The notes: generated from the letters alone by a model not told the origin. Shown: positions 1 to 8,165, counted from the stretch's first letter. The stretch: 12,097 nucleotides of DNA from an uncultured Micromonospora sp. (GCA_937951935.1 CALGAM010000158.1:1-12097), one strand, 5' to 3'. A program made the numbers and translations.

Positions 1-1320
1 GACCCGCCGCCGGCGCCCCGCCTCGTTGGCGTGACGGTCAAGGACGAACCACGCACGGCGCCACTCGACGTACCCCTCACCCGTCCCGCCGTGGATCCTG
101 CGCAGCGCCGCCACCGAGCGCACGAAGCTCGGCTTGGTGGCGGAGCCGATGACGTTGGCGTCGCCGCGCCGGTTTCCCTCCGCGTCGGATTCGGCGAGCC
201 AGCTCGACATCGCCGTCACCGCCTCGTCGGTCAGCGGATTGATCCCGACGCACGGGTCGAAGACCAGTTCGGCGGGAAAGTCGTGCCCGGGTACCGCCAG
301 CGCCAGGTGCAGGCGTAGCTGCACCATCGAGCGCTGGTTCTCCGGCAGCAACGGCCAGGGTTGGCCGTCCCCGCGCAGCACCGGGCGCTCGATGTGCCGG
401 TAGCACTCCTCGAACCGCGCGACGAGGCCCCTGCGGGCCTCCGCCCAGTTGTCGAAGCCGTCGGGCAGGCGCCCCAGATCCTCCATCTCCGGGCACATCG
501 AGAGCATGAGCAGGTTGGCCCGGGCAGTCATGATCGCCGGCAGGCGATGGCTCGTCGGGAGAGCCAGCCGTTCCTCGGTCACCCGGTCGGTGAAGCCCCA
601 CCGCCGCGCGATCCCGGCCGCCACGTCCAGGGCCCGCATCCCGGTCTCCACCCCGTCGGCGAGCTGCCGGAACATCCGCTGGGTCCACCGCGCGCTGTCC
701 TGCTCGCCCCAGGTCCCCGCCTCCTTCTCCTCGGCCCACCGGCTCAGCACCCGCTCGGCGGTACGGCACGCCGTACCCGTCTCGGCGAGGGCCAGCTGCA
801 GCAGGATCTCGCCGAGGTCCCGGACATACCGCTCCCGGGACGGGTCCGACCCGTGGCTGTCCAGATAGCTCGCGTGCTTCTCGGCCGCCTCCTGGTGCAG
901 GATCCACGCGTCGTCGTAGCCGCTCTCGGTGTCCCGTTTCGACGCCGCCAACGCCTGGGCGCGGATCGCCCCCAGGGCACGCGGCGCGAACTCCGGCCAG
1001 GGCAGCGCCCGGGCGGCGTCGGCCGCCCGGTCGATCAGCGCCGCGGCGGCCTCGCTCCGCGCCCGCCGGCGGCTGTCGAGGCTCTCGTAGCCCGCCTCCA
1101 CCAGCCACAGCTGCGCCAGCGACGCCTCCAGCAGCAGCCAACCCATCAGCGGCAGCAGCTCCGCGAGTTCGGGCGGCGGAAGCTGCGGTCGTGGCTCACG
1201 CAGGTATTCCCGGTAGGCGGCTACGTCATTCTCGATCACGGTCAGCAACCGGTCGTCGGCGACCATCGTCTTGTCCCGGATGCCCCGTGCGTAGCTGCGC
1301 AGTTCGTCGGCGCTCAGCAT
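1..1320 (-). CDS. Hypothetical, probably all-helical protein (partial, 3' end outside window)
   Basis: A frame open from an ATG at 1320 to the left edge gives 440 residues with no stop, so the protein is at least 440 aa and its C-terminus lies outside the window. It starts MLSADELRSYARGIRDKT, and a GAGAGGGTG ribosome-binding stretch lies about 9 bases upstream. The composition is rich in Leu, Ala, Glu and Arg with regularly spaced hydrophobics, as in a helical-repeat scaffold (for example residues 50-75 and 165-200). No signal peptide, membrane segment, Walker motif or obvious catalytic motif is visible. I do not recognise the family. It is transcribed divergently from the CATRA genes across a 167-base gap, so it could be co-regulated with them or supply a partner, but that is context only. 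Coding is supported by the uninterrupted frame, natural-looking protein composition and ribosome-binding site; the function is unknown. Confidence 0.75.
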   Translation of the reverse strand, partial: MLSADELRSYARGIRDKTMVADDRLLTVIENDVAAYREYLREPRPQLPPPELAELLPLMGWLLLEASLAQLWLVEAGYESLDSRRRARSEAAAALIDRAADAARALPWPEFAPRALGAIRAQALAASKRDTESGYDDAWILHQEAAEKHASYLDSHGSDPSRERYVRDLGEILLQLALAETGTACRTAERVLSRWAEEKEAGTWGEQDSARWTQRMFRQLADGVETGMRALDVAAGIARRWGFTDRVTEERLALPTSHRLPAIMTARANLLMLSMCPEMEDLGRLPDGFDNWAEARRGLVARFEECYRHIERPVLRGDGQPWPLLPENQRSMVQLRLHLALAVPGHDFPAELVFDPCVGINPLTDEAVTAMSSWLAESDAEGNRRGDANVIGSATKPSFVRSVAALRRIHGGTGEGYVEWRRAWFVLDRHANEAGRRRRV

Positions 1321-1476
1321 GCGGGTTCACCCTCTCCCGGGGATCGCGCGGACCACGTGATGTCGGGTCCCCCGTCCATGGTGCGGCTGTCCGGCCAGCC
1401 GGCGGGCACGGGCGCGGAGCGACAGGGCGGACTTGCCCCGGCTCCGTACCGTGAGGTCGGCGACGGCGATCGCAGT

Positions 1477-1482
1477 GGAGGG
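1477..1482 (+). promoter_or_regulatory. Ribosome-binding site of the CATRA-associated small protein
   Basis: GGAGGG lies five bases before the ATG at 1488. It fixes the start of the small gene and shows that this ATG, not an upstream in-frame codon, begins translation. Confidence 0.75.
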
Positions 1483-1487
1483 TTGGC

Positions 1488-1967
1488 ATGACGGACCGGC
1501 GATACCGCCGAAACCTGCTGACGCTGCACCGACTGCTGACCGAACACCGTGAGTGGCGACTCAGCCCGGCGCAGTGGGCGCGCGCCGGCCGGGCGATCGA
1601 GAACCTCGGCCGGTACCTCGCCGCGCAGGACGCGGAGGGCGTCAACGCCGTCCTCCGGCAGTTGGAGGACGTCGAGCCGGGCAGCCGTGCGGTCACCCGG
1701 ATCGACGACCCGGGCTGGATCCCCGTGCCGGAGCCGATCAGCATCCGGATCGTCGAGCTGGTCCCGATCATCGTGGAGCAGCTCGACTCGCTCGGCGTCA
1801 ACGGGTACGGTCTCTCCGACACCACAGCGCCGCCATCACCCGCCACCGCACCGACGACGGGCAAGAAGCCACCCACCGGTGGCCCGCTCTCCCTCGGTAC
1901 CCACCCGCCCCGCGGCGGGAACCTCCGCCCCGACGGAACCGACCAGGGGCCCGGCCGTGCTCGTTAG
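1488..1967 (+). CDS. CATRA system-associated small protein
   Basis: A 159-residue protein starting MTDRRYRRNLLTLHRLL. Residues 1 to about 105 are a compact, mostly helical domain (LSPAQWARAGRAIENLGRYL, then NAVLRQLEDVEP) followed by a conserved-looking PVPEPISIRIVELVPII segment. The last 45 or so residues are a disordered Pro/Gly/Thr-rich tail. There is no membrane segment. The order of a small protein of this kind immediately before a larger protein with C-terminal membrane helices, beside a CHAT/helical-repeat gene, matches the CATRA (Caspase and TPR Repeat-Associated) conflict systems described by Aravind and colleagues, where the small partner is called CATRA-Associated Small Protein. Its biochemical role is unknown; an adaptor or regulator of the membrane partner is plausible. 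Its stop overlaps the next gene by 11 bases, indicating coupled translation. Assignment rests on remembered family features and gene order, not on a search. Confidence 0.7.
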   Translation: MTDRRYRRNLLTLHRLLTEHREWRLSPAQWARAGRAIENLGRYLAAQDAEGVNAVLRQLEDVEPGSRAVTRIDDPGWIPVPEPISIRIVELVPIIVEQLDSLGVNGYGLSDTTAPPSPATAPTTGKKPPTGGPLSLGTHPPRGGNLRPDGTDQGPGRAR

Positions 1968-3483
1968 GCCCTGGCTGCTGGCACACGAGTTCACGACGCT
2001 GGACGGCCCCACGCCGCCGGCACGCCTCCGCCAGATGTGGCGGGGAATCACCACCGAGCTCGGGATGCGGTCCCGGGTCGACGTCGACACGCTACGGCTC
2101 GGCGACGGGGTGGCGACCGGTATCCTCACCGTGCTCGGTCACGCGCGCCGGCCCACCGACGGCGGCGAGCTGTACCAGGCCGCGATCTCCAGCTCCGGCG
2201 ACGCGGCCTGCCTGACCGTGCTGCTCGCCCCGAACGACGACGCCCGCCACTGGGCCTCGATCGAGGCCGAGCTCGCCCGCGCCGAGCCGGCGTCTCCGCC
2301 CACCGACCTCGGCAGCGCCCGGATCTACCTGGGGCTCGTCGACGGTGCCGTCGACAGGGCCACCGCCGACGCCCTCGCCCCGGTGCTCGCCGCCGAGGTG
2401 CCCGACCCCGGGGACGGCGCGTGGGCCCGCCGCCCGTCCCTGACCGCCAACGGATTCCTGCTCTGGGAGGCGCCACCGACCCGGCGGCACGAACGTCGCC
2501 TCGTCCTCGTCGGCCCCGCCGCGGCCGAGGCCGAACTGGACGCCTTCTCCTGGTCCCCCGGTAAGGGGCGGCTCGGGCCGTTCGTGCAGTACCTGCTCGA
2601 CGCCGCGAAGCTCCGCCAGCAGCGCCGGATCTACCTGGCCAGCGGGCCCGCCATCCGGCACCTGCGTCAGGGCACCGACGACGCGGTGGACCGGCTCCTG
2701 GCGCTGCACCGGACCGCCCGGGTCGCCGCCGCCGACCTGGTCAACGCCGACGTCGAGCTCACCCACCTGCAGGTCAACGCGACCGGCGTGATCACCACCC
2801 ACGCCCGGCTCCGCAAGGTCGCCCGCAACGCCGACGCCGTCCTCGGCAACCTCCGCCGGCTGGCACCACCGGCCCCCGGCTGGAAGGAGGGACCACTCGC
2901 CGACGACCAGGCGCTCGGCGAGGCACTGCGGGAGCAGGCCAGCGACGACATCACCGAGTTGGAGATCGCCCGGGACCAGGCAGAACGGGTCTCCGCGCTC
3001 ACCGCCTCGGTGGTGCAGCGTGGGCTCGGCGCGGCGCAGCAACAACTGCTCCTCGTCCAGGCCTCGGTCGTCGGCGCGATCCTGATGGTCCTCGCCGCCG
3101 TGCAGGCCCTGGAGGCGGAGCTTCCGATCCCGACGTCGCTGCAGACCCCGCTCATCATCTTCCTGGGCTGCCTGGCGCTCGCCCTGCCGACCGCCGTCCT
3201 GCGCTGGTCCCGACGTGTTCCGCACGACCTGCCGCTGCGCACCGTCGACTTCGTGGCGGCCTTCCTCACCGGAGCGAGCGCGGGCTGGCTCGGCGGCACC
3301 AGCCTCTCCCGCCTGGGATACGGACACCTGCTACCGGTCGGCTGGACCCTGGTCATCAGTACCGCCGCCGGCCTGGTCGCCGTGGGGCTCGCCCTGCTAC
3401 GGGACCGGAGCATCCGGGCCGCCGCCCGGGGCGGCCCGGCGGGTACCGGCGGCCAGCGGCGACCGCACCCGGTGGCACGCTGA
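1957..3483 (+). CDS. CATRA conflict system caspase/TPR repeat-associated membrane protein
   Basis: A 508-residue protein starting at GTG 1957, chosen because AGGGG lies seven bases upstream, the family usually begins with a short hydrophobic strand (here LVRPWLLAHEF), and any earlier start would overlap the preceding gene almost completely. Residues 1 to about 230 form an alpha/beta domain, 230-310 are helical, and about 320-363 look like a coiled coil (TELEIARDQAERVSALTASV). Four hydrophobic segments follow, near 364-384, 397-417, 430-447 and 459-482, then a short basic tail. This layout of a soluble CATRA-N-like region plus a C-terminal membrane region matches the CATRA protein of caspase/CHAT-linked conflict systems. 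It probably sits in the cytoplasmic membrane with the N-terminal domain inside, coupling protease activation to a membrane event. It overlaps the small partner by 11 bases and converges on the CHAT gene 47 bases away. The function is inferred. Confidence 0.75.
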   Translation: MLVRPWLLAHEFTTLDGPTPPARLRQMWRGITTELGMRSRVDVDTLRLGDGVATGILTVLGHARRPTDGGELYQAAISSSGDAACLTVLLAPNDDARHWASIEAELARAEPASPPTDLGSARIYLGLVDGAVDRATADALAPVLAAEVPDPGDGAWARRPSLTANGFLLWEAPPTRRHERRLVLVGPAAAEAELDAFSWSPGKGRLGPFVQYLLDAAKLRQQRRIYLASGPAIRHLRQGTDDAVDRLLALHRTARVAAADLVNADVELTHLQVNATGVITTHARLRKVARNADAVLGNLRRLAPPAPGWKEGPLADDQALGEALREQASDDITELEIARDQAERVSALTASVVQRGLGAAQQQLLLVQASVVGAILMVLAAVQALEAELPIPTSLQTPLIIFLGCLALALPTAVLRWSRRVPHDLPLRTVDFVAAFLTGASAGWLGGTSLSRLGYGHLLPVGWTLVISTAAGLVAVGLALLRDRSIRAAARGGPAGTGGQRRPHPVAR

Positions 3484-3511
3484 CAGACACGGGCGGCCCG
3501 CGCACACCGGC

Positions 3512-3543
3512 GCGTCAACGAACGTAGGCGTCAACGAACGTAG
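3512..3543. repeat. 16-bp perfect tandem duplication at the end of the CHAT gene
   Basis: The unit GCGTCAACGAACGTAG occurs twice head to tail (3512-3527 and 3528-3543), followed by a partial third similarity (GCGGTCAAC). It covers the last codons and stop (TGA, complement of 3531-3533) of the CHAT gene. The extra copy lies after the stop codon, so the protein end is unchanged with one copy or two. It is probably a small slippage duplication in the 47-base gap between convergent genes. Confidence 0.85.
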
Positions 3544-5918
3544 GCGGTCAACAGCGCCCAGGTGGGCTTGGCGTCGTCCGGGTAGTCCAACTGCACCGTG
3601 CGCAGCGCGACGTCGAGCCGTACCGGGCCCTCCCGGACGGCGTCCACGATCCTGGCGGTCATCCGGCTGGTCCGCACGTCGGGGACCTCGTCGATCGCGG
3701 CGACCACGCAGCGCGACCCGCCGGTGAGCAGGGCCATCACGAAGTTCAGCGGCTCCGCGTCCTCCGGGTTGACCAGCCGGCCCACGTGACAGGAGGCCAT
3801 CAGCACCGAGGTCGGCCAGGTCATCGCCAGCGCCCGCGCGGCCAGCAGCGGCTCGGGCAGCAGCAGGTACTGCCCCAACCCGCGGCCGCCGCCGTGCGAG
3901 GCGACGTGCAGGAGACGGACGTCGTCCGGGGCGTTGGCCAGCGCGCTCGCCAGGTCCCCGTCGATCCGAACCGGCGCGCTGTCCGGACCGATCACGCACC
4001 GGCTCAGCGGCACCCGCCCCTGCTCCTGCGGCAGATCCCAGGCGAGGCACTCCTGGATGACGTCGACCCCCTGCTCCGCCTTCGAGACGAGCCGGACCAA
4101 CGCCGATCCCGTGACCGGCGGCAGCCGGCGGTCGGACAGACAGGTCAGGACGGGACACTGGGCGATGACGGCCCGTTCGACCAGGGTCGTCTCCGGGTCG
4201 AGTCGCAGCGCCGCCCAGGGCAGCAGACTCAGCGCCGAGTGCGCCGAGATCAGCAGCTCGATCGGGCGCTCCACGGTGGCCGCCAGCGCGTCGTCGACGA
4301 GTCTGGCCGGCAGGATCTCCCTCGCCAGGCCGTACCAGTCCGGGCGGGCGTCCTCCTCGGCCTCGCGCAGCCGGCCCAGCCACGGCGGTTGGTCGGCGGT
4401 GCCCTCGAAGAACGCCGTGTACGCCGGGCCGGTGGTGAACCGTTCGAAGCTGACCCGCCGGTCGGGCCGGACCAGTGACCGGAACCAGTTCGTCCGCTCG
4501 CCGCCGAGCGTGTCGGGCAGCGCGACGAAGTCCAGCGCGTACCGCCGGCCGATGGTCTTGAGCAGCCGGCGAAGCCGGACCCGCGCCGGCAGGACGGTGT
4601 CGGCGAGCATCGGCGACACCTCCTCCTCGAGCCGGAACCGCAGGTGTTCGAGCCGCTCCTCCCGGGCCGCCTCGTCACCGGCGGCGAACGACGCCACCGG
4701 CGGGTCCTCGGCATTGATCACCTCATCCAGCAGACCGCCGAGCTCCGGGCTCATCAGCAGGCGGCCCTCCCGGATCCGACTGGCGAACCCGGTCTGCTTC
4801 GCCGACAGCGCCACCCGCAGCCCCAGCCGAGCCGCCGGCTGTCCGGGCAACCGCGCCGCGAGCAGCGCGATGTCGCCGTACACCCGGCGGAACACGACGG
4901 CCAGCGGTGCCCGGGAGCGGGCGATGACCCGCCACCGTCCCCGGATCCGCTCGGCGATCTTCAGCGCCTGTCCACCGAGGACGACCGCCTCGCGCGCCCA
5001 GTCCACGCCCGTCCGGCCACCTCGCGCGTCCGTGGCGTCGCCGGCGGACCGTTCGGCGACGGCGGCGAGCAGCTCCGCCAGGCTGAGGGTCACCGACAGC
5101 AGGTGCACCGCCCGCGCCTCGTCGAGCCGGCCCCGCAGCACCCCGGTCACCGGATCCGGCGGCTGCTCGGCGTCGCGGAGCTGGCGCAGCGCGGACCGCA
5201 GCCCACGCAACGCCGCCCCGTGGTCGCCCAGCCGCCACGCGGCCAGGCCGCGCACCAGGTCGAGGCGGTGTCGGGTCGAGAACCCGGCAGCCCGGGTCTC
5301 GGTCCAGTACCGGTCCCGCTCCCCGAGCGCGCTCGGCACCTGCGCGGCCTGCCCGGCGGCGATCAGGCAGGCGCCGGCCTCGTACAGGTAGTGCGCGGCG
5401 TGTGGCTCGGCCCCGGTGCCGAACAGGTCCTCGACGGGGACCACGACGAGCTGGAGCGCCTCGGCGTACCGACCGCGCAGCCGCAGGTTCCGGGCCCGCC
5501 GGTGGGTGTTGAAGACCCCGAGGGTCAGGTCCTGGTCGAGCCCGTCGGCCCCGAACCCGGTCCGCGGGCCGCCGTCGAGCTCCCCGGCGGCGAAGGCGTA
5601 CATCTCCTCCGCGGAGTGCGGGCTGGAGACCGGGATACCGAGCCGTTCGCAGAAGCAGACGATGGTCGCCGCGTACGACCATGCCTGGGCCCGTATCGCG
5701 GACCGCCGCGACGCCGTCTCGGCCAGGTAGTGGCGCAGCGCCAGGCCGAAGACGTCCGGCTCGTTCTCGGCCCGGCGGGCCAGGCTCTCGCGCTGGCGGA
5801 CGATGCCGACCGCCTGCTCCGCGTCCCGGGCCAACTGCAGCAGGTCGTCCCGGGCCAGCACCCGGTCGACCTGTTCGGCGGCGCCGGCGTCGGGGCGCCG
5901 TGCCATCCGCTCGGTCAT
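3531..5918 (-). CDS. Helical-repeat CHAT-domain (caspase-like) protease
   Basis: A 795-residue protein starting at ATG 5918 (MTERMARRPDAG). The start overlaps the vWA stop as ATGA and has GGAGGT nine bases upstream. The N-terminal half, about residues 40-380, is a helical superhelix resembling TPRs (RYAEALQL near 150, AAWRLGDHGAALRGLRSAL near 225). A charged helical linker spans about 400-455. The C-terminal CHAT domain, about 455-795, carries the expected dyad: His675 in VASHGGG and Cys710 in MASCHVG, followed by the family's typical GGSRCVVAAIDEVPD. CHAT proteases are clan CD cysteine peptidases related to caspases that cleave partner proteins in bacterial immunity and death systems. Both catalytic residues are present, so it should be active. 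It is the last gene of a coupled MoxR-vWA-CHAT operon and converges on the CATRA genes, making it the likely caspase/TPR member of that system. The substrate is unknown. Confidence 0.88.
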   Translation of the reverse strand: MTERMARRPDAGAAEQVDRVLARDDLLQLARDAEQAVGIVRQRESLARRAENEPDVFGLALRHYLAETASRRSAIRAQAWSYAATIVCFCERLGIPVSSPHSAEEMYAFAAGELDGGPRTGFGADGLDQDLTLGVFNTHRRARNLRLRGRYAEALQLVVVPVEDLFGTGAEPHAAHYLYEAGACLIAAGQAAQVPSALGERDRYWTETRAAGFSTRHRLDLVRGLAAWRLGDHGAALRGLRSALRQLRDAEQPPDPVTGVLRGRLDEARAVHLLSVTLSLAELLAAVAERSAGDATDARGGRTGVDWAREAVVLGGQALKIAERIRGRWRVIARSRAPLAVVFRRVYGDIALLAARLPGQPAARLGLRVALSAKQTGFASRIREGRLLMSPELGGLLDEVINAEDPPVASFAAGDEAAREERLEHLRFRLEEEVSPMLADTVLPARVRLRRLLKTIGRRYALDFVALPDTLGGERTNWFRSLVRPDRRVSFERFTTGPAYTAFFEGTADQPPWLGRLREAEEDARPDWYGLAREILPARLVDDALAATVERPIELLISAHSALSLLPWAALRLDPETTLVERAVIAQCPVLTCLSDRRLPPVTGSALVRLVSKAEQGVDVIQECLAWDLPQEQGRVPLSRCVIGPDSAPVRIDGDLASALANAPDDVRLLHVASHGGGRGLGQYLLLPEPLLAARALAMTWPTSVLMASCHVGRLVNPEDAEPLNFVMALLTGGSRCVVAAIDEVPDVRTSRMTARIVDAVREGPVRLDVALRTVQLDYPDDAKPTWALLTAYVR

Positions 5919-7192
5919 CGTCGCACCACCTCCGCCAGGTCCCGTAGGGCCGCGAAACTGTGACCGGGCAGCGCGTGGTCGACGTACCGCAGGCTCGCCA
6001 CCAGGCCGGGCGCCATCGGCCGGAAGCCGGGCCAACCCTGCTGCGGGTTCACCCAGATCAACCGGTACGCCAGCCGCGACAGCCGCTCGACCTGGCGGGC
6101 GAGCAGCGCCGACGGCCCCGAGTCGTGCCCGTCTGAGGCGATCACGACCGTGGCCGCGCGAACCCGGCGGTCCCCGCCGCAGGTGCGGAGAAACTCCCGC
6201 AGGCACCAGCCGAGTCGGGTCCCGCCGCCCTGGTGTGGCTCGGCCGCCGCCAGCGCGGCCACGGCGCGCTGGGGATCACGGACGGCGAGCGCCCGGGTCA
6301 CCCGGGTACACCGGGTGCCGAGGGTGAAGACCTCGGTGGTGGCCGGGGCGGCGAGCAGCGCGGCGTGGGCGAACCGCAGCAGGGCCTCGCGGTATCCGGT
6401 CATCGACTCGCTGACGTCGACCAGCAGGGTGAGCCGCCGGGGCCGATCCCTCCGTCGGCGGTACCGCGGGTGCGCCGGCTCACCGCCGTCACGCAGCATC
6501 GCCCGCAGTGTGCCGGCCGGGTCCAGGCGGCGTCGCCCACCCGGCCGCCAGCGCCGGGACGGGCGGAGCGGGCGGGTCGCCGCCAACACGGTGATCATCT
6601 CGTCGATCTCGGCACGTTCGGCGTCGGTGAGGGTACGCAGATCCCGGTGTGCCGGCGCCTCGGTCGGTACGGCGCGCACCCCCCGGGTCGCCGTACCGTC
6701 GGCGGACCGGCTCCCCGCACCGGCCTCGTCCCCGGCCTCCTCCCCGGCGGCGGTCCCGGTCGGCGACGACGGGCCGAGGGCTGTCGGGTCGTCGTCGGAC
6801 CCGACGGCGACGGGCGCGCCGTCCCGGAGGAGTTCCCCGACAGACGGCTCGCCGGCCGGCGCGTCGAACGCCGACGGCGGCCCGGCGGCGTCACCGGCAC
6901 GGCCCGGGACGGCCGACTCCGACGTCCGCCGGCCCGCGAGCCAGGCGGCGAACACCGCGTCGAACACGACGAGGTCGGCCCGGCTGGTGCAGAGTGTCAA
7001 CCGGCTACCCCAGTAGAGGGTGTCCGGACGGACCGGGCCGAGTTCCGCGATCGCGGACAGGGCGAGCCCGATCCGTGCCACGTCGACGCCGACACCGGCC
7101 CCGCGCAGCCGGCCGGCGAGGTCGGCGAGGTCGGGCCCGAGGTCGGGCCGGGGGCGAGGTGTGGGGCCGAGCCCGGAGTCCCCGGCTGTCAC
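5915..7192 (-). CDS. vWA domain protein of the CoxE type, partner of MoxR
   Basis: A 425-residue protein starting at GTG 7192, which overlaps the MoxR stop as GTGA. Residues 1-90 form an N-terminal helical region (LADLAGRLRGAGVGV, DTLYWGSRLTLCTSRADLVVFD) typical of CoxE-like vWA proteins. Residues about 90-200 are an acidic, Ala/Gly/Ser-rich disordered linker. A basic stretch (RRWRPGGRRRLD) precedes the vWA domain at about 250-425. The metal-ion-dependent adhesion site looks complete: Asp259, Ser261 and Ser263 in DVSESM, Thr325 in GGGTRLG and Asp354 in ASDGHD. Metal and ligand binding should therefore be intact. Paired MoxR/vWA proteins act as chaperone-like modules and are also switch components of NTP-dependent conflict systems; here the partner encoded next is a CHAT protease. 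No signal peptide or membrane helix is seen, so it should be cytoplasmic. Confidence 0.88.
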   Translation of the reverse strand: MTAGDSGLGPTPRPRPDLGPDLADLAGRLRGAGVGVDVARIGLALSAIAELGPVRPDTLYWGSRLTLCTSRADLVVFDAVFAAWLAGRRTSESAVPGRAGDAAGPPSAFDAPAGEPSVGELLRDGAPVAVGSDDDPTALGPSSPTGTAAGEEAGDEAGAGSRSADGTATRGVRAVPTEAPAHRDLRTLTDAERAEIDEMITVLAATRPLRPSRRWRPGGRRRLDPAGTLRAMLRDGGEPAHPRYRRRRDRPRRLTLLVDVSESMTGYREALLRFAHAALLAAPATTEVFTLGTRCTRVTRALAVRDPQRAVAALAAAEPHQGGGTRLGWCLREFLRTCGGDRRVRAATVVIASDGHDSGPSALLARQVERLSRLAYRLIWVNPQQGWPGFRPMAPGLVASLRYVDHALPGHSFAALRDLAEVVRR

Positions 7193-8130
7193 GTCCGTGC
7201 CCCGGTCGCCGGGCTGTCGCCGTGCCCTGTGCCGCCGTCGGCCCCGGCGTCACGGGGCGCCGACCGGGCCAGCTCCCGGCGTACCGTGGCGCGATCCTCG
7301 TGGTGCTTGGCCACCGTGCCGAGGGCCGCCTCGGCCAGCGCCGGGGTCAGTCGCGACTCGCCCAGCTCCCGCGCGGCGCGGGCCAAATCGAGGGACTCGG
7401 CGACGCCCGGCGGCTTCACCAGGTCGGCCCGGCGCAGCCGGGCCATGGCGGCGGCGATGTCGTACGCGAGTCGCGGGTCGAGCCCGACGATCCGGCGGCG
7501 CAGGATCTCGGCCTCCCGGGCCGGGTCCGGATGGGCGATCCAGTGGTAGAGGCACCGCCGCCTGAGTGCGTCGTGCACCTCCCGGGTGCGGTTGGAGGTC
7601 AGCACGACCAGCGGCGGTACGGCGGCACGGACCGTACCGAGCTCCGGAATGGTCACCGAGTAGCTGTCCAGCACCTCCAGCAGGAACGCCTCGAACTCGT
7701 CGTCGGCCCGGTCGATCTCGTCGATGAGCAGCACCGCCGGGGCGTTTTCCAGGGCCTGCAGGACCGGCCGGGCGACGAGGAACTCGCGGGTGTACAGGGA
7801 GGCCGTGACGGCAGCCGCGGCCTCGCCGTCGGGCGACTCGCCGAGCGCCCGCAGACTCAGCAGCTGCCGGGGAAAGTTCCAGTCGTACAGCGCCTGACTG
7901 GCATCGATGCCGGCGTAGCACTGGAGCCGGACCAGCGGCGCACCGAGTACCCGCGACAACGCCTCGGCCAACGCGGTCTTGCCCACCCCCGGCTCGCCCT
8001 CCAGGAACAGGGGTCGGTGCAGCCGCACGGCGAGGAAGGCCGCCGCGGCCAGGCCCTCGTCCGCCAGGTATCCGACCTCCGCGAGAGCGTCGGTGAGCTC
8101 CGCCGGGCTCGACGGCTGCGGCACGGGCAC
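7189..8130 (-). CDS. MoxR family AAA+ ATPase
   Basis: A 313-residue protein if it starts at GTG 8130. Walker A is GEPGVGKT at residues 45-52, Walker B is LLIDEIDR with Asp137 and Glu138, the sensor-like segment is VLTSNRTREV, and ALRRRC follows as the expected arginine-finger region. The AAA+ core is followed by the MoxR lid (LRRRIVGLDPRL, then ADLVKPPGVAESLDLARA). All ATPase motifs appear intact, so it should hydrolyse ATP as a hexameric remodeller acting with the vWA protein encoded next; the two genes overlap by four bases (GTGA). The start is uncertain: GTG 8130 fits a leaderless arrangement, GTG 8124 has GAGGG six bases upstream, and ATG 8229 would add an Arg-rich, non-conserved leader. 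First gene of the operon ending in the CHAT protease. It resembles the CoxD/MoxR branch, but a carbon-monoxide oxidation role is unlikely because no cox genes are present. Confidence 0.9.
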   Translation of the reverse strand: MPVPQPSSPAELTDALAEVGYLADEGLAAAAFLAVRLHRPLFLEGEPGVGKTALAEALSRVLGAPLVRLQCYAGIDASQALYDWNFPRQLLSLRALGESPDGEAAAAVTASLYTREFLVARPVLQALENAPAVLLIDEIDRADDEFEAFLLEVLDSYSVTIPELGTVRAAVPPLVVLTSNRTREVHDALRRRCLYHWIAHPDPAREAEILRRRIVGLDPRLAYDIAAAMARLRRADLVKPPGVAESLDLARAARELGESRLTPALAEAALGTVAKHHEDRATVRRELARSAPRDAGADGGTGHGDSPATGART

Positions 8131-8136
8131 CCCTCG

Positions 8137-8165
8137 AGTGTGGACGGTTCGGTCCCGCTTGTCGA
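8137..8165 (-). promoter_or_regulatory. Candidate promoter of the MoxR-vWA-CHAT operon
   Basis: On the minus strand TCGACA (complement of 8160-8165, one mismatch to TTGACA) is separated by exactly 17 bases from CACACT (complement of 8137-8142, a weak -10). Initiation seven bases beyond the -10 would fall on the G of GTG 8130, giving a leaderless message. The -10 lacks the usual first T, so this is only a candidate. Confidence 0.3.

Noticed and set aside
77..1141. A minus-strand open frame of 354 codons in another phase within the first gene.
   Set aside because: The product is low-complexity Gly/Arg/Ala; the overlapping frame from ATG 1320 has normal protein composition and a ribosome-binding site.
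1549..1956. N-terminal extension of the CATRA membrane protein to ATG 1549.
   Set aside because: The extension is Ser/Arg/Pro-rich and lies entirely inside the small CATRA-associated gene; GTG 1957 has a ribosome-binding site and a family-like start.
3499..3514. A small hairpin (CGCGC, six-base loop, GCGCG) between the convergent CATRA and CHAT genes as a terminator.
   Set aside because: Only five base pairs and no T run; expected by chance in sequence this GC-rich.
5919..6206. N-terminal extension of the CHAT protein to an ATG at 6206.
   Set aside because: It is a shadow of the vWA domain in another frame; ATG 5918 has the ATGA overlap and GGAGGT.
7189..8130. MoxR/vWA pair as carbon-monoxide dehydrogenase maturation genes (coxD/coxE).
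   Set aside because: No cox structural genes are present and the coupled third gene is a CHAT protease.
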